Assembly: GCA_023260935.1 (NCBI GenBank)
Contig: JALQTL010000018.1
Span: 1-6,866, forward strand
Source of the DNA: Paracoccaceae bacterium
Lineage (GTDB): Bacteria; Pseudomonadota; Alphaproteobacteria; Rhodobacterales; Rhodobacteraceae
Direction of reading: 5' to 3'
DNA length: 6,866 bases
Each line of letters starts with the position of its first letter. Position 1 is the first letter of the stretch. Made by a program: the position numbers and the translations under genes. Shown here one piece after another: positions 1 to 6,378 of this stretch. A model generated the notes under the pieces. The model was given only the letters and a program-made list of their open reading frames with translations, had not been told where the DNA came from and ran no database searches.

Positions 1-91
1 CATTACGCAATGAAGCAGGAGTTTAAGCTCCTGAGAAAGATCATTGCCGAGTACGCTCCTGAAGAGTACATGTATGTGCCTGATCGTGGCG
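1..91. other. Foreign-looking segment abutting the broken E1-beta gene
   Basis: This stretch is about 48% G+C by hand count over 1-90, clearly below the GC-rich genes beside it. Similarity to E1-beta stops at its right border. The only frame open across it is on the plus strand from the first base (His-Tyr-Ala, then a Met at 10, reading [20 protein letters not shown]). That frame could be part of a truncated gene, but I do not recognise it, and past about position 90 it only continues as antisense of E1-beta. It contains a 6-bp stem with a 6-nt loop (16-33, CAGGAG/CTCCTG) without a T-tract, and GAGTAC twice, 15 bp apart (49 and 64). It could be the edge of an inserted element, a deletion or rearrangement scar, or an assembly chimera. 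No terminal inverted repeat or target duplication can be identified, because only one side of the junction is in the window. Confidence 0.55.
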
Positions 92-739
92 AACCTCGGC
101 TTTGCCAAGCGGGATGGTGTAATGCCCCTCGGGAACCTCGCCCGCCGGATGGCCCGCCCAACCCGCTGCCTTGGCCTCGTGGTGGCCGTCGAAAGGGCCG
201 TTATACAGGCGCTTGGGTTCAAGGAAAATCACCGGATCGGGTTCCTCCATCGCAACAATCAGAAGCCCCTTCGCGTCATAGGGGGTCGAGGGCTGCACCA
301 CCTTCAACCCCGCCACATGGGTAAACAGCGCCTCGGGGCTTTGGCTGTGGGTCTGCCCGCCGAAGATGCCCCCGCCCGTGGGCATCCGCACCACCATGGG
401 GCAGGTAAACTGCCCGGCCGAGCGATAGCGCAGCCGCGCCGCCTCTTGCGAAAGCTGGTCATAGCCGGGAAAGACGTAGTCTGCGAACTGGATTTCGACG
501 CAAGGCTTCATCCCCTGCGCCGCCATCCCGATGGCCAGCCCGATGATGGCGCTTTCGTTGATCGGGGTGTCGAACACCCGCGCCTCGCCATGCTTTGCCT
601 GAAGGCCCGCGGTGCAGCGGAACACACCGCCAAAATAGCCCACGTCTTCGCCAAAGATCACCACGCCGGGGTCTTCGGTCAGCTTCACATCCATCGCGTC
701 GCGCAGGGCTTCGATCATGGTCATGGCCGGCATGGTCAT
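41..739 (-). pseudogene. bkdA2: Branched-chain 2-oxo acid dehydrogenase E1-beta, C-terminally truncated
   Basis: Beta subunit of the thiamine-diphosphate E1 component that decarboxylates the 2-oxo acids from Val, Leu and Ile; the intact enzyme is a cytosolic alpha2beta2 tetramer. Family motifs seen from the start at 739: [20 protein letters not shown] (residues 30-38), [25 protein letters not shown] and [16 protein letters not shown]. Similarity ends at GKAEV (residues 212-216, about position 92). Sixteen unrelated residues follow, then a stop at 41-43, giving 232 aa against about 340 for the family. The C-terminal transketolase-like domain is therefore missing, and a working E1 is unlikely from this copy. 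The ATG at 739 overlaps the E1-alpha stop (ATGA), suggesting translational coupling. An ATG at 733 is an alternative start, with GGGGA six bases upstream. The break may be a real insertion or deletion, or an assembly join at the contig end. Confidence 0.85.
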
Positions 740-2004
740 TCCCCGATCTCTGCGCGCTGCCGCATCAGGTGCGGCGGCATTTCGGCATAGACACCCTCGA
801 ACAACTCGGTCGGTGGAAAGGCCCGGGGCGAGAGCAGAGTCCCCTCGGCCTCGACCCGCTTTTGCACCTGCATCACCTCGTCCAGCACCTGCGCCTCGGC
901 CTGACGGTGGCGATCCTCGCTCCACAGCCCGCGAGCGATCAGATGCCCCTTCAGCCGGGCGATCGGGTCACCCAGCGGCCAGGCCTTCGCCTCGTCCTTG
1001 GGGCGATAGGCGGCGGGGTTGTCGGATGTGGAATGCGCGGCGGCGCGATAAGTGAACCATTCCACAAAGGCCGGACCCAGCCCCGCCCGTGCCCGTCGCA
1101 CCGCCCAGTCAGACACGGCGGCGACGGCCAGATAATCGTTCCCATCCACCCGCAGCGCCGGGATGCCATAGCCCAGGGCACGGGCGGCATAGGTGCGCCC
1201 GGCCCCGCTGGCCATGCCTGTATAGGTGGAAATGGCCCATTGGTTGTTGATCACGTTCAGCACCACCGGCGGCTGATAGACCGACGCCGTCAGCATGCCG
1301 GAATGAAAATCGTTCGACGCTGTAGCCCCGTCACCGATCCATGCCGCCGCTATGCCGCCCGTTCCGGTCAGCGCCGCCGCCATGGCCCACCCCACCGCTT
1401 GCACGAATTGCGTGCCCAGATTGCCCGAGGCGCTGAAGAACCCGTAGTCGCGCGCCGAATGCAGCACCGGCAACTGCCGGCCCCGGATCGGATCCAGCGC
1501 ATTGGCATAGGTCTGCCCCATAAGCAGGTCCAGCGGATAGTCGGCGGCAATCAGCAGGCTTTGCTGGCGATAGGTGGGAAAGTTCATGTCACCGGGCAGA
1601 AGCTGGCGCTGGAAGGCACAGCCGATGGCCTCTTCTCCTGTGCACTGGATGTAGAAAGACATCTTGCCCTGCCGCTGCGCTGTCAGAAGCCGGGCATCCA
1701 CCGCGCGCATCACCATCATGTCGCGCAGGCCCTGCATCAGCGCCGCGTCACCCGGCACCGCATCGGCCCAAGGGCCGACGGCCTGCCCGTCATCATCCAG
1801 AACCCGGATCAGGCCGGTGGCGAAATCGCCCGCATCCTCGGCCCGCAGGTCAAGCGGCGGCACCGGCAGCACCCCGGCAGGCGGGATCTTCAGCGCGGAA
1901 AAATCGGGCGGCTGGTCAGGGCGGGCTGGCGGGTGCGGATAGGTCAGCGCCAGCGGCTTGCCCGCGGTTGACCTGCCAGACGGGGGACCGGATCGCTCTG
2001 CCAT
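736..2004 (-). CDS. bkdA1: Branched-chain 2-oxo acid dehydrogenase E1 subunit alpha
   Basis: Alpha subunit of the E1 decarboxylase of the branched-chain 2-oxo acid dehydrogenase complex. It binds thiamine diphosphate and Mg2+ and passes the acyl group to lipoyl-E2 during Val/Leu/Ile breakdown. The 422-aa product is close to Pseudomonas BkdA1 in length. The ThDP motif is present as GDG (224-226), 26 residues, then NN (253-254). [22 protein letters not shown] (about 142-149), the phosphorylation-loop-like HSTSDNP (324-330) and a C-terminal [12 protein letters not shown] tail are typical of the branched-chain rather than the pyruvate enzymes. The start at 2004 is preferred because GGAGG lies 5 bases upstream on this strand. 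The frame extends to an ATG at 2079, but those codons look non-coding and would cross the regulatory region. The gene is first in a minus-strand operon, divergent from an Lrp-type regulator and overlapping the E1-beta start by 4 bases. Its product has no intact partner in this window. Confidence 0.93.
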   Translation of the reverse strand: MAERSGPPSGRSTAGKPLALTYPHPPARPDQPPDFSALKIPPAGVLPVPPLDLRAEDAGDFATGLIRVLDDDGQAVGPWADAVPGDAALMQGLRDMMVMRAVDARLLTAQRQGKMSFYIQCTGEEAIGCAFQRQLLPGDMNFPTYRQQSLLIAADYPLDLLMGQTYANALDPIRGRQLPVLHSARDYGFFSASGNLGTQFVQAVGWAMAAALTGTGGIAAAWIGDGATASNDFHSGMLTASVYQPPVVLNVINNQWAISTYTGMASGAGRTYAARALGYGIPALRVDGNDYLAVAAVSDWAVRRARAGLGPAFVEWFTYRAAAHSTSDNPAAYRPKDEAKAWPLGDPIARLKGHLIARGLWSEDRHRQAEAQVLDEVMQVQKRVEAEGTLLSPRAFPPTELFEGVYAEMPPHLMRQRAEIGE

Positions 2005-2138
2005 ATCGTCCTCCCAAACGATGTGTGCCGATCCCTTCATCTTGCGCCCATCTGGCGGCATGGTTGTCCCCAAACCCATCGACCGGCGCAGGATTTGCGC
2101 ATATCCTGACCAACAAGGCGCCGCTTTCGGGGAATTTC
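2005..2138. promoter_or_regulatory. Divergent intergenic region between bkd E1 genes and Lrp-type regulator
   Basis: These 134 bp separate the E1-alpha start on the minus strand from the regulator start on the plus strand, so promoters for both must lie here or inside the gene starts. A near-palindrome at 2090-2107 is the main structure. On the minus strand GGGAGGAC (2008-2015) is the E1-alpha ribosome-binding site. On the plus strand GGGGA (2129-2133) precedes the regulator ATG. No convincing -35/-10 pair is visible in either direction, which would fit an activator-dependent promoter but does not prove one. Confidence 0.6.
2090..2107. promoter_or_regulatory. Candidate Lrp-family operator, 18-bp near-palindrome
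   Basis: AGGATTTGCGCATATCCT equals its own reverse complement at 16 of 18 positions; only the T/T pair at positions 6 and 13 breaks symmetry. The core is TGCGCA with AGGAT/ATCCT arms. It sits 31 bp upstream of the regulator ATG and about 85 bp upstream of the E1-alpha ATG. Lrp/AsnC dimers bind short, partly symmetric sites of roughly this size, and divergent regulators of the family commonly bind between themselves and the target. Binding by the neighbouring regulator is inferred. I saw no second clear copy in the window. Confidence 0.5.
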
Positions 2139-2600
2139 ATGCGCACCCTTGATGAAACCGATCTGAAGATTCTGCGCGCCATGCAGCGCGACGGCAGCCT
2201 GACCGTGGCGGAAATCGCCGAACAGGCGGGGTTGTCACAATCTCCCTGCTCACGGCGCATCCTGCAAATGCAGGAAGACGGCGTGATCAAGGGGCGTCAT
2301 GTGGTGCTGGATGCGGGCAAACTGGGCTTTCACACGGCGGTCATCGTCTGGCTGAAACTCAAGAACCACGAACGTGCCACGCTGGACGCCTTCAAGCGGG
2401 CGGTACGCAACATTCCGGAAATCCAGTCCGCGGTTCTGATGCTGGGCGAGTTCGACTTCCACCTGCAAATCGCGGTGCGCGACATCGCCCATTACCAGAC
2501 CCTGATGCAGGACCAGCTTGTCACCCTTCCCGGGGTGCGGGAAATGCACAGCTCCGTGGTGCTGGAGATTGTAAAATCCACGCCGGCGCTGCCAATCTGA
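2139..2600 (+). CDS. Lrp/AsnC-family transcriptional regulator (BkdR-like)
   Basis: DNA-binding regulator that responds to amino acids, 153 aa, the normal size for the family. An N-terminal winged helix-turn-helix covers about residues 5-55, with the Lrp signature LTVAEIAEQAGLSQSPCSRR (21-40) followed by ILQMQEDGVI. A C-terminal RAM/ligand-sensing domain spans about 65-145, with the conserved GEFDFHLQIAVRD (103-115). The start at 2139 was chosen because the protein then begins with the family's typical LDETDLKIL and has GGGGA just upstream; the longer upstream frame reads as non-coding and overlaps the E1-alpha start. Divergent placement beside the E1 genes matches Pseudomonas bkdR, an Lrp homologue that activates the bkd operon in response to branched-chain amino acids. 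The target here is inferred from position. Control of the downstream transporter, which lies in the same direction, is an alternative or additional role. Confidence 0.92.
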   Translation: MRTLDETDLKILRAMQRDGSLTVAEIAEQAGLSQSPCSRRILQMQEDGVIKGRHVVLDAGKLGFHTAVIVWLKLKNHERATLDAFKRAVRNIPEIQSAVLMLGEFDFHLQIAVRDIAHYQTLMQDQLVTLPGVREMHSSVVLEIVKSTPALPI

Positions 2601-2681
2601 CGGCCCTCCCTCTGGCATGGCGTATTCGCGGGCAATCCTCGGGCGGATGGCATCAATGCGACCCCGGCACGCGGAATGGGA

Positions 2682-2710
2682 TTGACACGCCAGAGAAAAC
2701 TTCGACCAAT
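2682..2710 (+). promoter_or_regulatory. Possible promoter of the peptide ABC transporter operon
   Basis: The 159 bp between the regulator and the binding-protein gene contain a perfect -35 hexamer TTGACA at 2682-2687. At 17-bp spacing the -10 position reads ACCAAT (2705-2710), a weak match of 3 of 6 to TATAAT, so only the -35 half is well supported. No T-tracted terminator is visible after the regulator stop, so read-through from the regulator remains possible. AGGGAG (2747-2752), seven bases before the ATG at 2760, is the ribosome-binding site of the next gene. Confidence 0.35.
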
Positions 2711-2759
2711 CAGTCAAACATGGGCAGCATAAGCCCGTCCTCAACCAGGGAGTCTGAAA

Positions 2760-4358
2760 ATGATGTTGAAGCGTGGTGTACCCCATGCGGCGGTCATTGC
2801 CGCATTGCTGGCCGGCGGTGCCCCAATGGCCCTTTTCGCCGCAACACCGGCCGATACGCTGGTGGTGGCCGATGCCATCGACGACATCGTGTCGATCGAC
2901 CCGCACGAAGCCTTCGAGTTTTCGGGCGTCGACGTGAACAACAACCTTTACGACACGCTGGTGGAACTTGATCCGCTGAAACCCGGTGAACTGGTGCCCG
3001 GCCTTGCCGAAAGCTGGTCGGTGGATGATGACGGCGTGACCTATCGCTTCAAGATCCGCCCCGGAGTAACCTTCAGCAGCGGCAACCCGCTGACCGCCGA
3101 AGACGCTGCCGGCAGCCTGCGCCGCGTGGTCAAGCTGAACAAGACCCCCGCCTTCATCCTGACCCAGTTCGGCTTCACCCCCGAAAACGTGGATCAGATG
3201 ATCACCGCCGAAGGCGATACGGTCATTCTGAAAACCGACAAGGCCTATGCGCCGACCTTCGTTTACAACTGCCTGACGGCGGGCGTGGCCAATATCGTTG
3301 ACATGAAGACCGTGATGGCGAACGAAGCCAATGGCGACATGGGCAACGAATGGCTGAAAGCAAATTCGGCGGGCACCGGCGCCTATGTGCTGAAATCCTA
3401 CAAGCCGAACGAAGGCTATATCCTTGAGGCCCGGGCCGGCCACTGGCGCGGCGATGCCATCATCAAGAATGTCTTCATGCGCCATGTGCCCGAACCGGCC
3501 ACCCAGCGCCTGCTGCTGGAAAAGGGCGATATCGACATTGCCCGCGGCCTGACGCCAACCGATGTCGAAGGGCTTTCCGGCAGCGCCGATGTGCGCATCC
3601 AGGATGATGTGGGCGGGCAGGTTTATTATCTTGCCATGAACCAGAAAAAGCCCGAACTGGCGAACCCCAAGGTGCTGGAGGCGATGCGGTGGGCCGTTGA
3701 TTATCAGGGCATGGCCGATACCATCCTGAAGGGCCAGTGGGGCGTGCATCAGGCCTTCCTGCCCGAAGGCTTCCTTGGCGCGCTGACCGAAAACCCCTAC
3801 AGCCTTGATGTGGAAAAGGCCAAGGCGCTGATGGCGGAATCGGGCGTGACCCTGCCGCTGGAAGTGGGCCTGACCGTGCGCAACGATCAGGAACGCATGG
3901 ATATCGCGCAATCGGTACAGAACACCTTTGGCCAGATCGGGATCAACGTCACGCTGGATGTGGGTGACGGCAAGACCGTGCTGGGCAAATACCGCGCCCG
4001 CCAGCATGATATCACGCTGCAAACCTGGGGCCCGGATTACCCCGATCCGCATACCAACGCCTCGACCTTCGCGATGAACCCGGACAACAGCGACGAAGCC
4101 GGCGCGACGGGCTTTCTGGCATGGCGTACCGCATGGGATCCGGGTGAACTGGGCGCCATGACCGAAGCCGCCGTGACGGAAAAAGACGGAGACAAGCGCA
4201 AGGCCATGTATGAGGAAATTCAGCGCAAGCACCGCGATACCTCGGCCTTCGTGCTGATGTTCCAGCAGAAAAGCCAGACCGGCCTGCGCAACAACGTGCA
4301 GAACTTCTACACCGGCGGCGCGACCGACTCGGTCGTCTACTGGCTTGTGACGAAATAA
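2760..4358 (+). CDS. Periplasmic peptide-binding protein of ABC importer (SBP family 5, DppA-like)
   Basis: Extracytoplasmic substrate-binding protein that captures its ligand, probably di- or oligopeptides, and delivers it to the permeases encoded downstream. The 532-aa precursor matches the usual DppA/OppA length. Residues 1-27 form a signal peptide: a basic MMLKR start, a hydrophobic stretch AVIAALLAGG, and a likely cut after ALFA at 27. There is no lipobox cysteine, so it should be a soluble periplasmic protein. Family-5 hallmarks are LVPGLAESWSV (78-88), RFKIRPGVTFSSG (96-108), LAMNQKKPELANPKVLEAMRWAVD (291-314) and WGPDYPDP (423-430). The tandem ATGs at 2760 and 2763 make the first codon slightly uncertain; 2760 follows AGGGAG at seven bases. 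Family 5 also binds nickel, opines, haem, glutathione or sugars, so the peptide assignment is provisional. It leads the operon and is followed by a strong hairpin, consistent with higher output than the permease genes. Confidence 0.92.
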   Translation: MMLKRGVPHAAVIAALLAGGAPMALFAATPADTLVVADAIDDIVSIDPHEAFEFSGVDVNNNLYDTLVELDPLKPGELVPGLAESWSVDDDGVTYRFKIRPGVTFSSGNPLTAEDAAGSLRRVVKLNKTPAFILTQFGFTPENVDQMITAEGDTVILKTDKAYAPTFVYNCLTAGVANIVDMKTVMANEANGDMGNEWLKANSAGTGAYVLKSYKPNEGYILEARAGHWRGDAIIKNVFMRHVPEPATQRLLLEKGDIDIARGLTPTDVEGLSGSADVRIQDDVGGQVYYLAMNQKKPELANPKVLEAMRWAVDYQGMADTILKGQWGVHQAFLPEGFLGALTENPYSLDVEKAKALMAESGVTLPLEVGLTVRNDQERMDIAQSVQNTFGQIGINVTLDVGDGKTVLGKYRARQHDITLQTWGPDYPDPHTNASTFAMNPDNSDEAGATGFLAWRTAWDPGELGAMTEAAVTEKDGDKRKAMYEEIQRKHRDTSAFVLMFQQKSQTGLRNNVQNFYTGGATDSVVYWLVTK

Positions 4359-4364
4359 GGCTTG

Positions 4365-4397
4365 GCCGCCGCGCCCCGTGAAACCGGGCGCGGCGGC
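4365..4397 (+). promoter_or_regulatory. Strong intercistronic hairpin after the binding-protein gene
   Basis: GCCGCCGCGCCC (4365-4376) and GGGCGCGGCGGC (4386-4397) form a perfect 12-bp, all-G/C stem around a 9-nt loop. It begins 6 bases after the binding-protein stop and ends 14 bases before the first permease ATG. No run of T follows, only mixed pyrimidines, so full intrinsic termination is not expected. Hairpins in this position are known in importer operons to protect the upstream mRNA from 3' exonucleases or partly attenuate transcription, giving excess binding protein. That role is inferred here. Confidence 0.75.
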
Positions 4398-4411
4398 ACC
4401 CTCTTCCCGGC

Positions 4412-5476
4412 ATGACAACACATCCCGAAGCCCCCGCCCCCTCGCGCAGCATGGTTTTTGTGCGTCAGATCGCAGGCGGTCTGATCACGCTGGCCATCAC
4501 GCTTCTGGGCCTGCTGCTTGTGACCTTCTTCATCGGCCGGGTCGTGCCCATCGACCCTGTGCTGTCGATCGTCGGTGAACGTGCCACCGCCGAACAGTAT
4601 GATGCCGTGCGTCAGGCGCTGGGGCTGGATGAACCGCTGTGGAAGCAGTTCTTCATCTATGTCCGTGATGCGGTGCAGGGCGATCTTGGCACCTCGATCC
4701 GAACCGGCGCCCCGATCGCCGGAGAGATTGCGCGCTATTTCCCCGCCACGCTGGAACTTGCCACCCTTGGGACCATCATCGGCGTGATTGTCGGGGTACC
4801 CGCCGGGGTGCTGGCCGCCACCCGCCCCGGCAGCCTTGCCGACCAGATCGTGCGCCTTGTGGGGCTGATGGGTTATTCCATGCCAGTGTTCTGGCTGGGG
4901 CTGATCGGCCTTCTGGTCTTTTACGGCCATCTTGACTGGGTCGGCGGCCCGGGCCGGCTGGACCCGGCCTATGAGATGATGCTGGAATTCTCGCTGACGC
5001 AATACACAGGCGCCATCCTGATCGATACGGCGCTGAACGGGGCCTGGGATGTCTTTGCCAATGCGCTCAGCCACATCATCCTGCCCGCTGGCCTCTTGGG
5101 CTATGTCTCGATGGCCTATATCAGCCGGATGACCCGCAGTTTCATGATGAACGAACTGGGACAGGAATACATCACCACCGCCCGGGTCAAGGGCATGCCC
5201 GAGTGGCGGGTGATCTGGGTACATGCGATGAAGAACGTGATGGTACCGCTGATCACCGTCATCGCTTTGTCTTACGCCTATCTGCTGGAAGGGTCGGTGC
5301 TGACGGAAACCATCTTCGCCTGGCCCGGACTTGGCAGCTATATCACCGACGCGCTGTTCACTGCCGACATGCCCGCCGTTCTGGGCGGCACCATCGTGGT
5401 GGGGGTGGTCTTCGTGACGCTGAACATGGCCAGCGACATCCTTTACCGCCTGATCGACCCGAGGGCCCGCCAATGA
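4412..5476 (+). CDS. ABC transporter inner-membrane permease (DppB/OppB-like)
   Basis: First of two membrane subunits forming the translocation channel for the substrate delivered by the binding protein. The product is 354 aa with about six hydrophobic segments: near 17-42, 112-137, 145-172, 218-240, 275-300 and 322-345. The ATPase-docking EAA loop is visible as EYITTARVKGMPEWRVIWVH (252-271), running on into a VPL motif. DLGTSIRTGAPI (91-102), PATLELA and the C-terminal LYRLIDPR are typical of DppB-type subunits. The periplasmic loop before TM2 carries the usual LGLDEPLWKQF. The ATG at 4412 gives a normal N-terminus, yet no Shine-Dalgarno is visible in the 14 bases between the hairpin and the start; an ATG at 4451 is an alternative but is no better. 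The stop overlaps the next start by ATGA. Substrate specificity is set by the binding protein and cannot be read here. Confidence 0.93.
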   Translation: MTTHPEAPAPSRSMVFVRQIAGGLITLAITLLGLLLVTFFIGRVVPIDPVLSIVGERATAEQYDAVRQALGLDEPLWKQFFIYVRDAVQGDLGTSIRTGAPIAGEIARYFPATLELATLGTIIGVIVGVPAGVLAATRPGSLADQIVRLVGLMGYSMPVFWLGLIGLLVFYGHLDWVGGPGRLDPAYEMMLEFSLTQYTGAILIDTALNGAWDVFANALSHIILPAGLLGYVSMAYISRMTRSFMMNELGQEYITTARVKGMPEWRVIWVHAMKNVMVPLITVIALSYAYLLEGSVLTETIFAWPGLGSYITDALFTADMPAVLGGTIVVGVVFVTLNMASDILYRLIDPRARQ

Positions 5477-6378
5477 CCGCCCTGACCGACTGGCTGCGCG
5501 ACCCCAACCCCACCTCGCGCCGGCAGGCCCGGCTGGGCCAGATGTGGCTGGCCTGGCTGCGCCTGCGCCGCAACCCGCTGGCCATGTCGGGGCTGGCGAT
5601 CATCACCCTGCTGCTGGCCATGGCCGCCTTCGCCCCGCTGTTCGCCACCCATGACCCGGTCACGCAAGACCTGACGCAACGCCTCTTGCCGCCGCTGTCC
5701 CCCGGGCACTGGTTGGGCACCGACGATTTCGGCCGCGATATCTGGAGCAGGATCGTCCACGGCGCCCGGATCACGCTTTACATCGTTGCCCTTGTCGCCC
5801 TGACGGCCCCCGTCCTTGGCCTGCTGATCGGCACTGTGGCGGGCTATTTCGGCGGTTGGGTCGATACCGTCCTGATGCGTGTAACCGATATCTTCCTGGC
5901 CTTTCCGCGGCTGATCCTGGCGCTTGCCCTTGTTGCCGTGCTGGGCCCCGGCATCTTCAACGCAGTGCTGGCCATCGCGCTGACCGCCTGGCCGCCCTAT
6001 GCCCGCGTGGCCCGGGCCGAAACGCTGACGGTGCGCAGCTCCGATTACATCGCCGCCGTCCGGCTTCAGGGCGCGTCGTCTGCCCGCATCATCGCCGGCC
6101 ATATCGTGCCGATGTGCCTGCCCTCGGTCATCATCCGCGTCACGCTGGATATGGCGGGGGTGATCCTGATCGCCGCCGGCCTTGGCTTTCTGGGCCTTGG
6201 CGCACAGCCCCCGCTGCCCGAATGGGGTCTGATGATCAGCTCGGGCCGCAAGTTCCTTTTTGAACAATGGTGGGTCGCCACCATGCCGGGCCTTGCCATC
6301 TTCATCGTCAGCCTTGGCTTCAACCTGCTGGGCGATGGCTTGCGCGATGTGCTGGACCCGAGGAGTGCCGCGAAATGA
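5473..6378 (+). CDS. ABC transporter inner-membrane permease (DppC/OppC-like)
   Basis: Second membrane subunit, 301 aa, the usual DppC length. The OppC N-terminal domain is clear at RRNPLAMSGLAIITLLLAM (32-50), followed by AAFAPLFATHDP. The family signature HWLGTDDFGRDIWSRIVHGA (79-98) comes next. The EAA loop for ATPase contact is DYIAAVRLQGASSARIIAGH (191-210) followed by IVPMCLP. The hallmark LGFLGLGAQPPLPEWG lies at 237-252. Hydrophobic segments fall near 37-57, 100-125, 138-160, 162-176, 222-243 and 270-288. The start at 5473 is chosen because it overlaps the preceding stop in ATGA, lies 7 bases after GAGGG (5461-5465), and gives a family-typical N-terminus; the frame is open further upstream only as a shadow of the first permease. 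It should pair with the first permease in the importer. Confidence 0.94.
   Translation: MTALTDWLRDPNPTSRRQARLGQMWLAWLRLRRNPLAMSGLAIITLLLAMAAFAPLFATHDPVTQDLTQRLLPPLSPGHWLGTDDFGRDIWSRIVHGARITLYIVALVALTAPVLGLLIGTVAGYFGGWVDTVLMRVTDIFLAFPRLILALALVAVLGPGIFNAVLAIALTAWPPYARVARAETLTVRSSDYIAAVRLQGASSARIIAGHIVPMCLPSVIIRVTLDMAGVILIAAGLGFLGLGAQPPLPEWGLMISSGRKFLFEQWWVATMPGLAIFIVSLGFNLLGDGLRDVLDPRSAAK

Noticed and set aside
16..33. A CAGGAG/CTCCTG stem-loop near the left edge, considered as a terminator or element end
   Set aside because: Its 6-bp stem lacks a T-tract and no matching copy is seen elsewhere in the window, so no function can be supported.
10..324. A plus-strand 104-codon frame starting in the left-edge segment
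   Set aside because: Its first part lies in foreign-looking DNA and the rest is antisense to E1-beta, so it is not a coherent gene. Only the left-edge part is kept as an open question.
595..1971. A 458-codon plus-strand open frame opposite the E1 genes
   Set aside because: It is an Arg/His-rich shadow of E1-alpha and E1-beta, with no domain and no ribosome-binding site logic.
2005..2079. An upstream extension of E1-alpha to an ATG at 2079
   Set aside because: GGAGG five bases before the ATG at 2004 and the normal family length favour the shorter protein. The extension would also run into the intergenic control region.
2700..2720. An imperfect inverted repeat around GACCAATCAGTC next to the -35 hexamer, considered as a GntR-type operator
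   Set aside because: Only the outer three bases and scattered inner positions are symmetric, which is too weak to separate from chance.
2250..4421. A 723-codon open frame on the minus strand opposite the regulator and binding-protein genes
   Set aside because: It lies wholly antisense to two well-recognised genes, crosses the gap between them, and its product is His/Gly/Arg-rich without a family motif. Long antisense frames are expected in GC-rich DNA with third-position bias.
4337..5473. A 378-codon minus-strand frame opposite the first permease, with a similar one opposite the second (5443-6267)
   Set aside because: The products are rich in Asp, His, Gly and Gln, as expected from the reverse complement of membrane-protein codons, and match no family.
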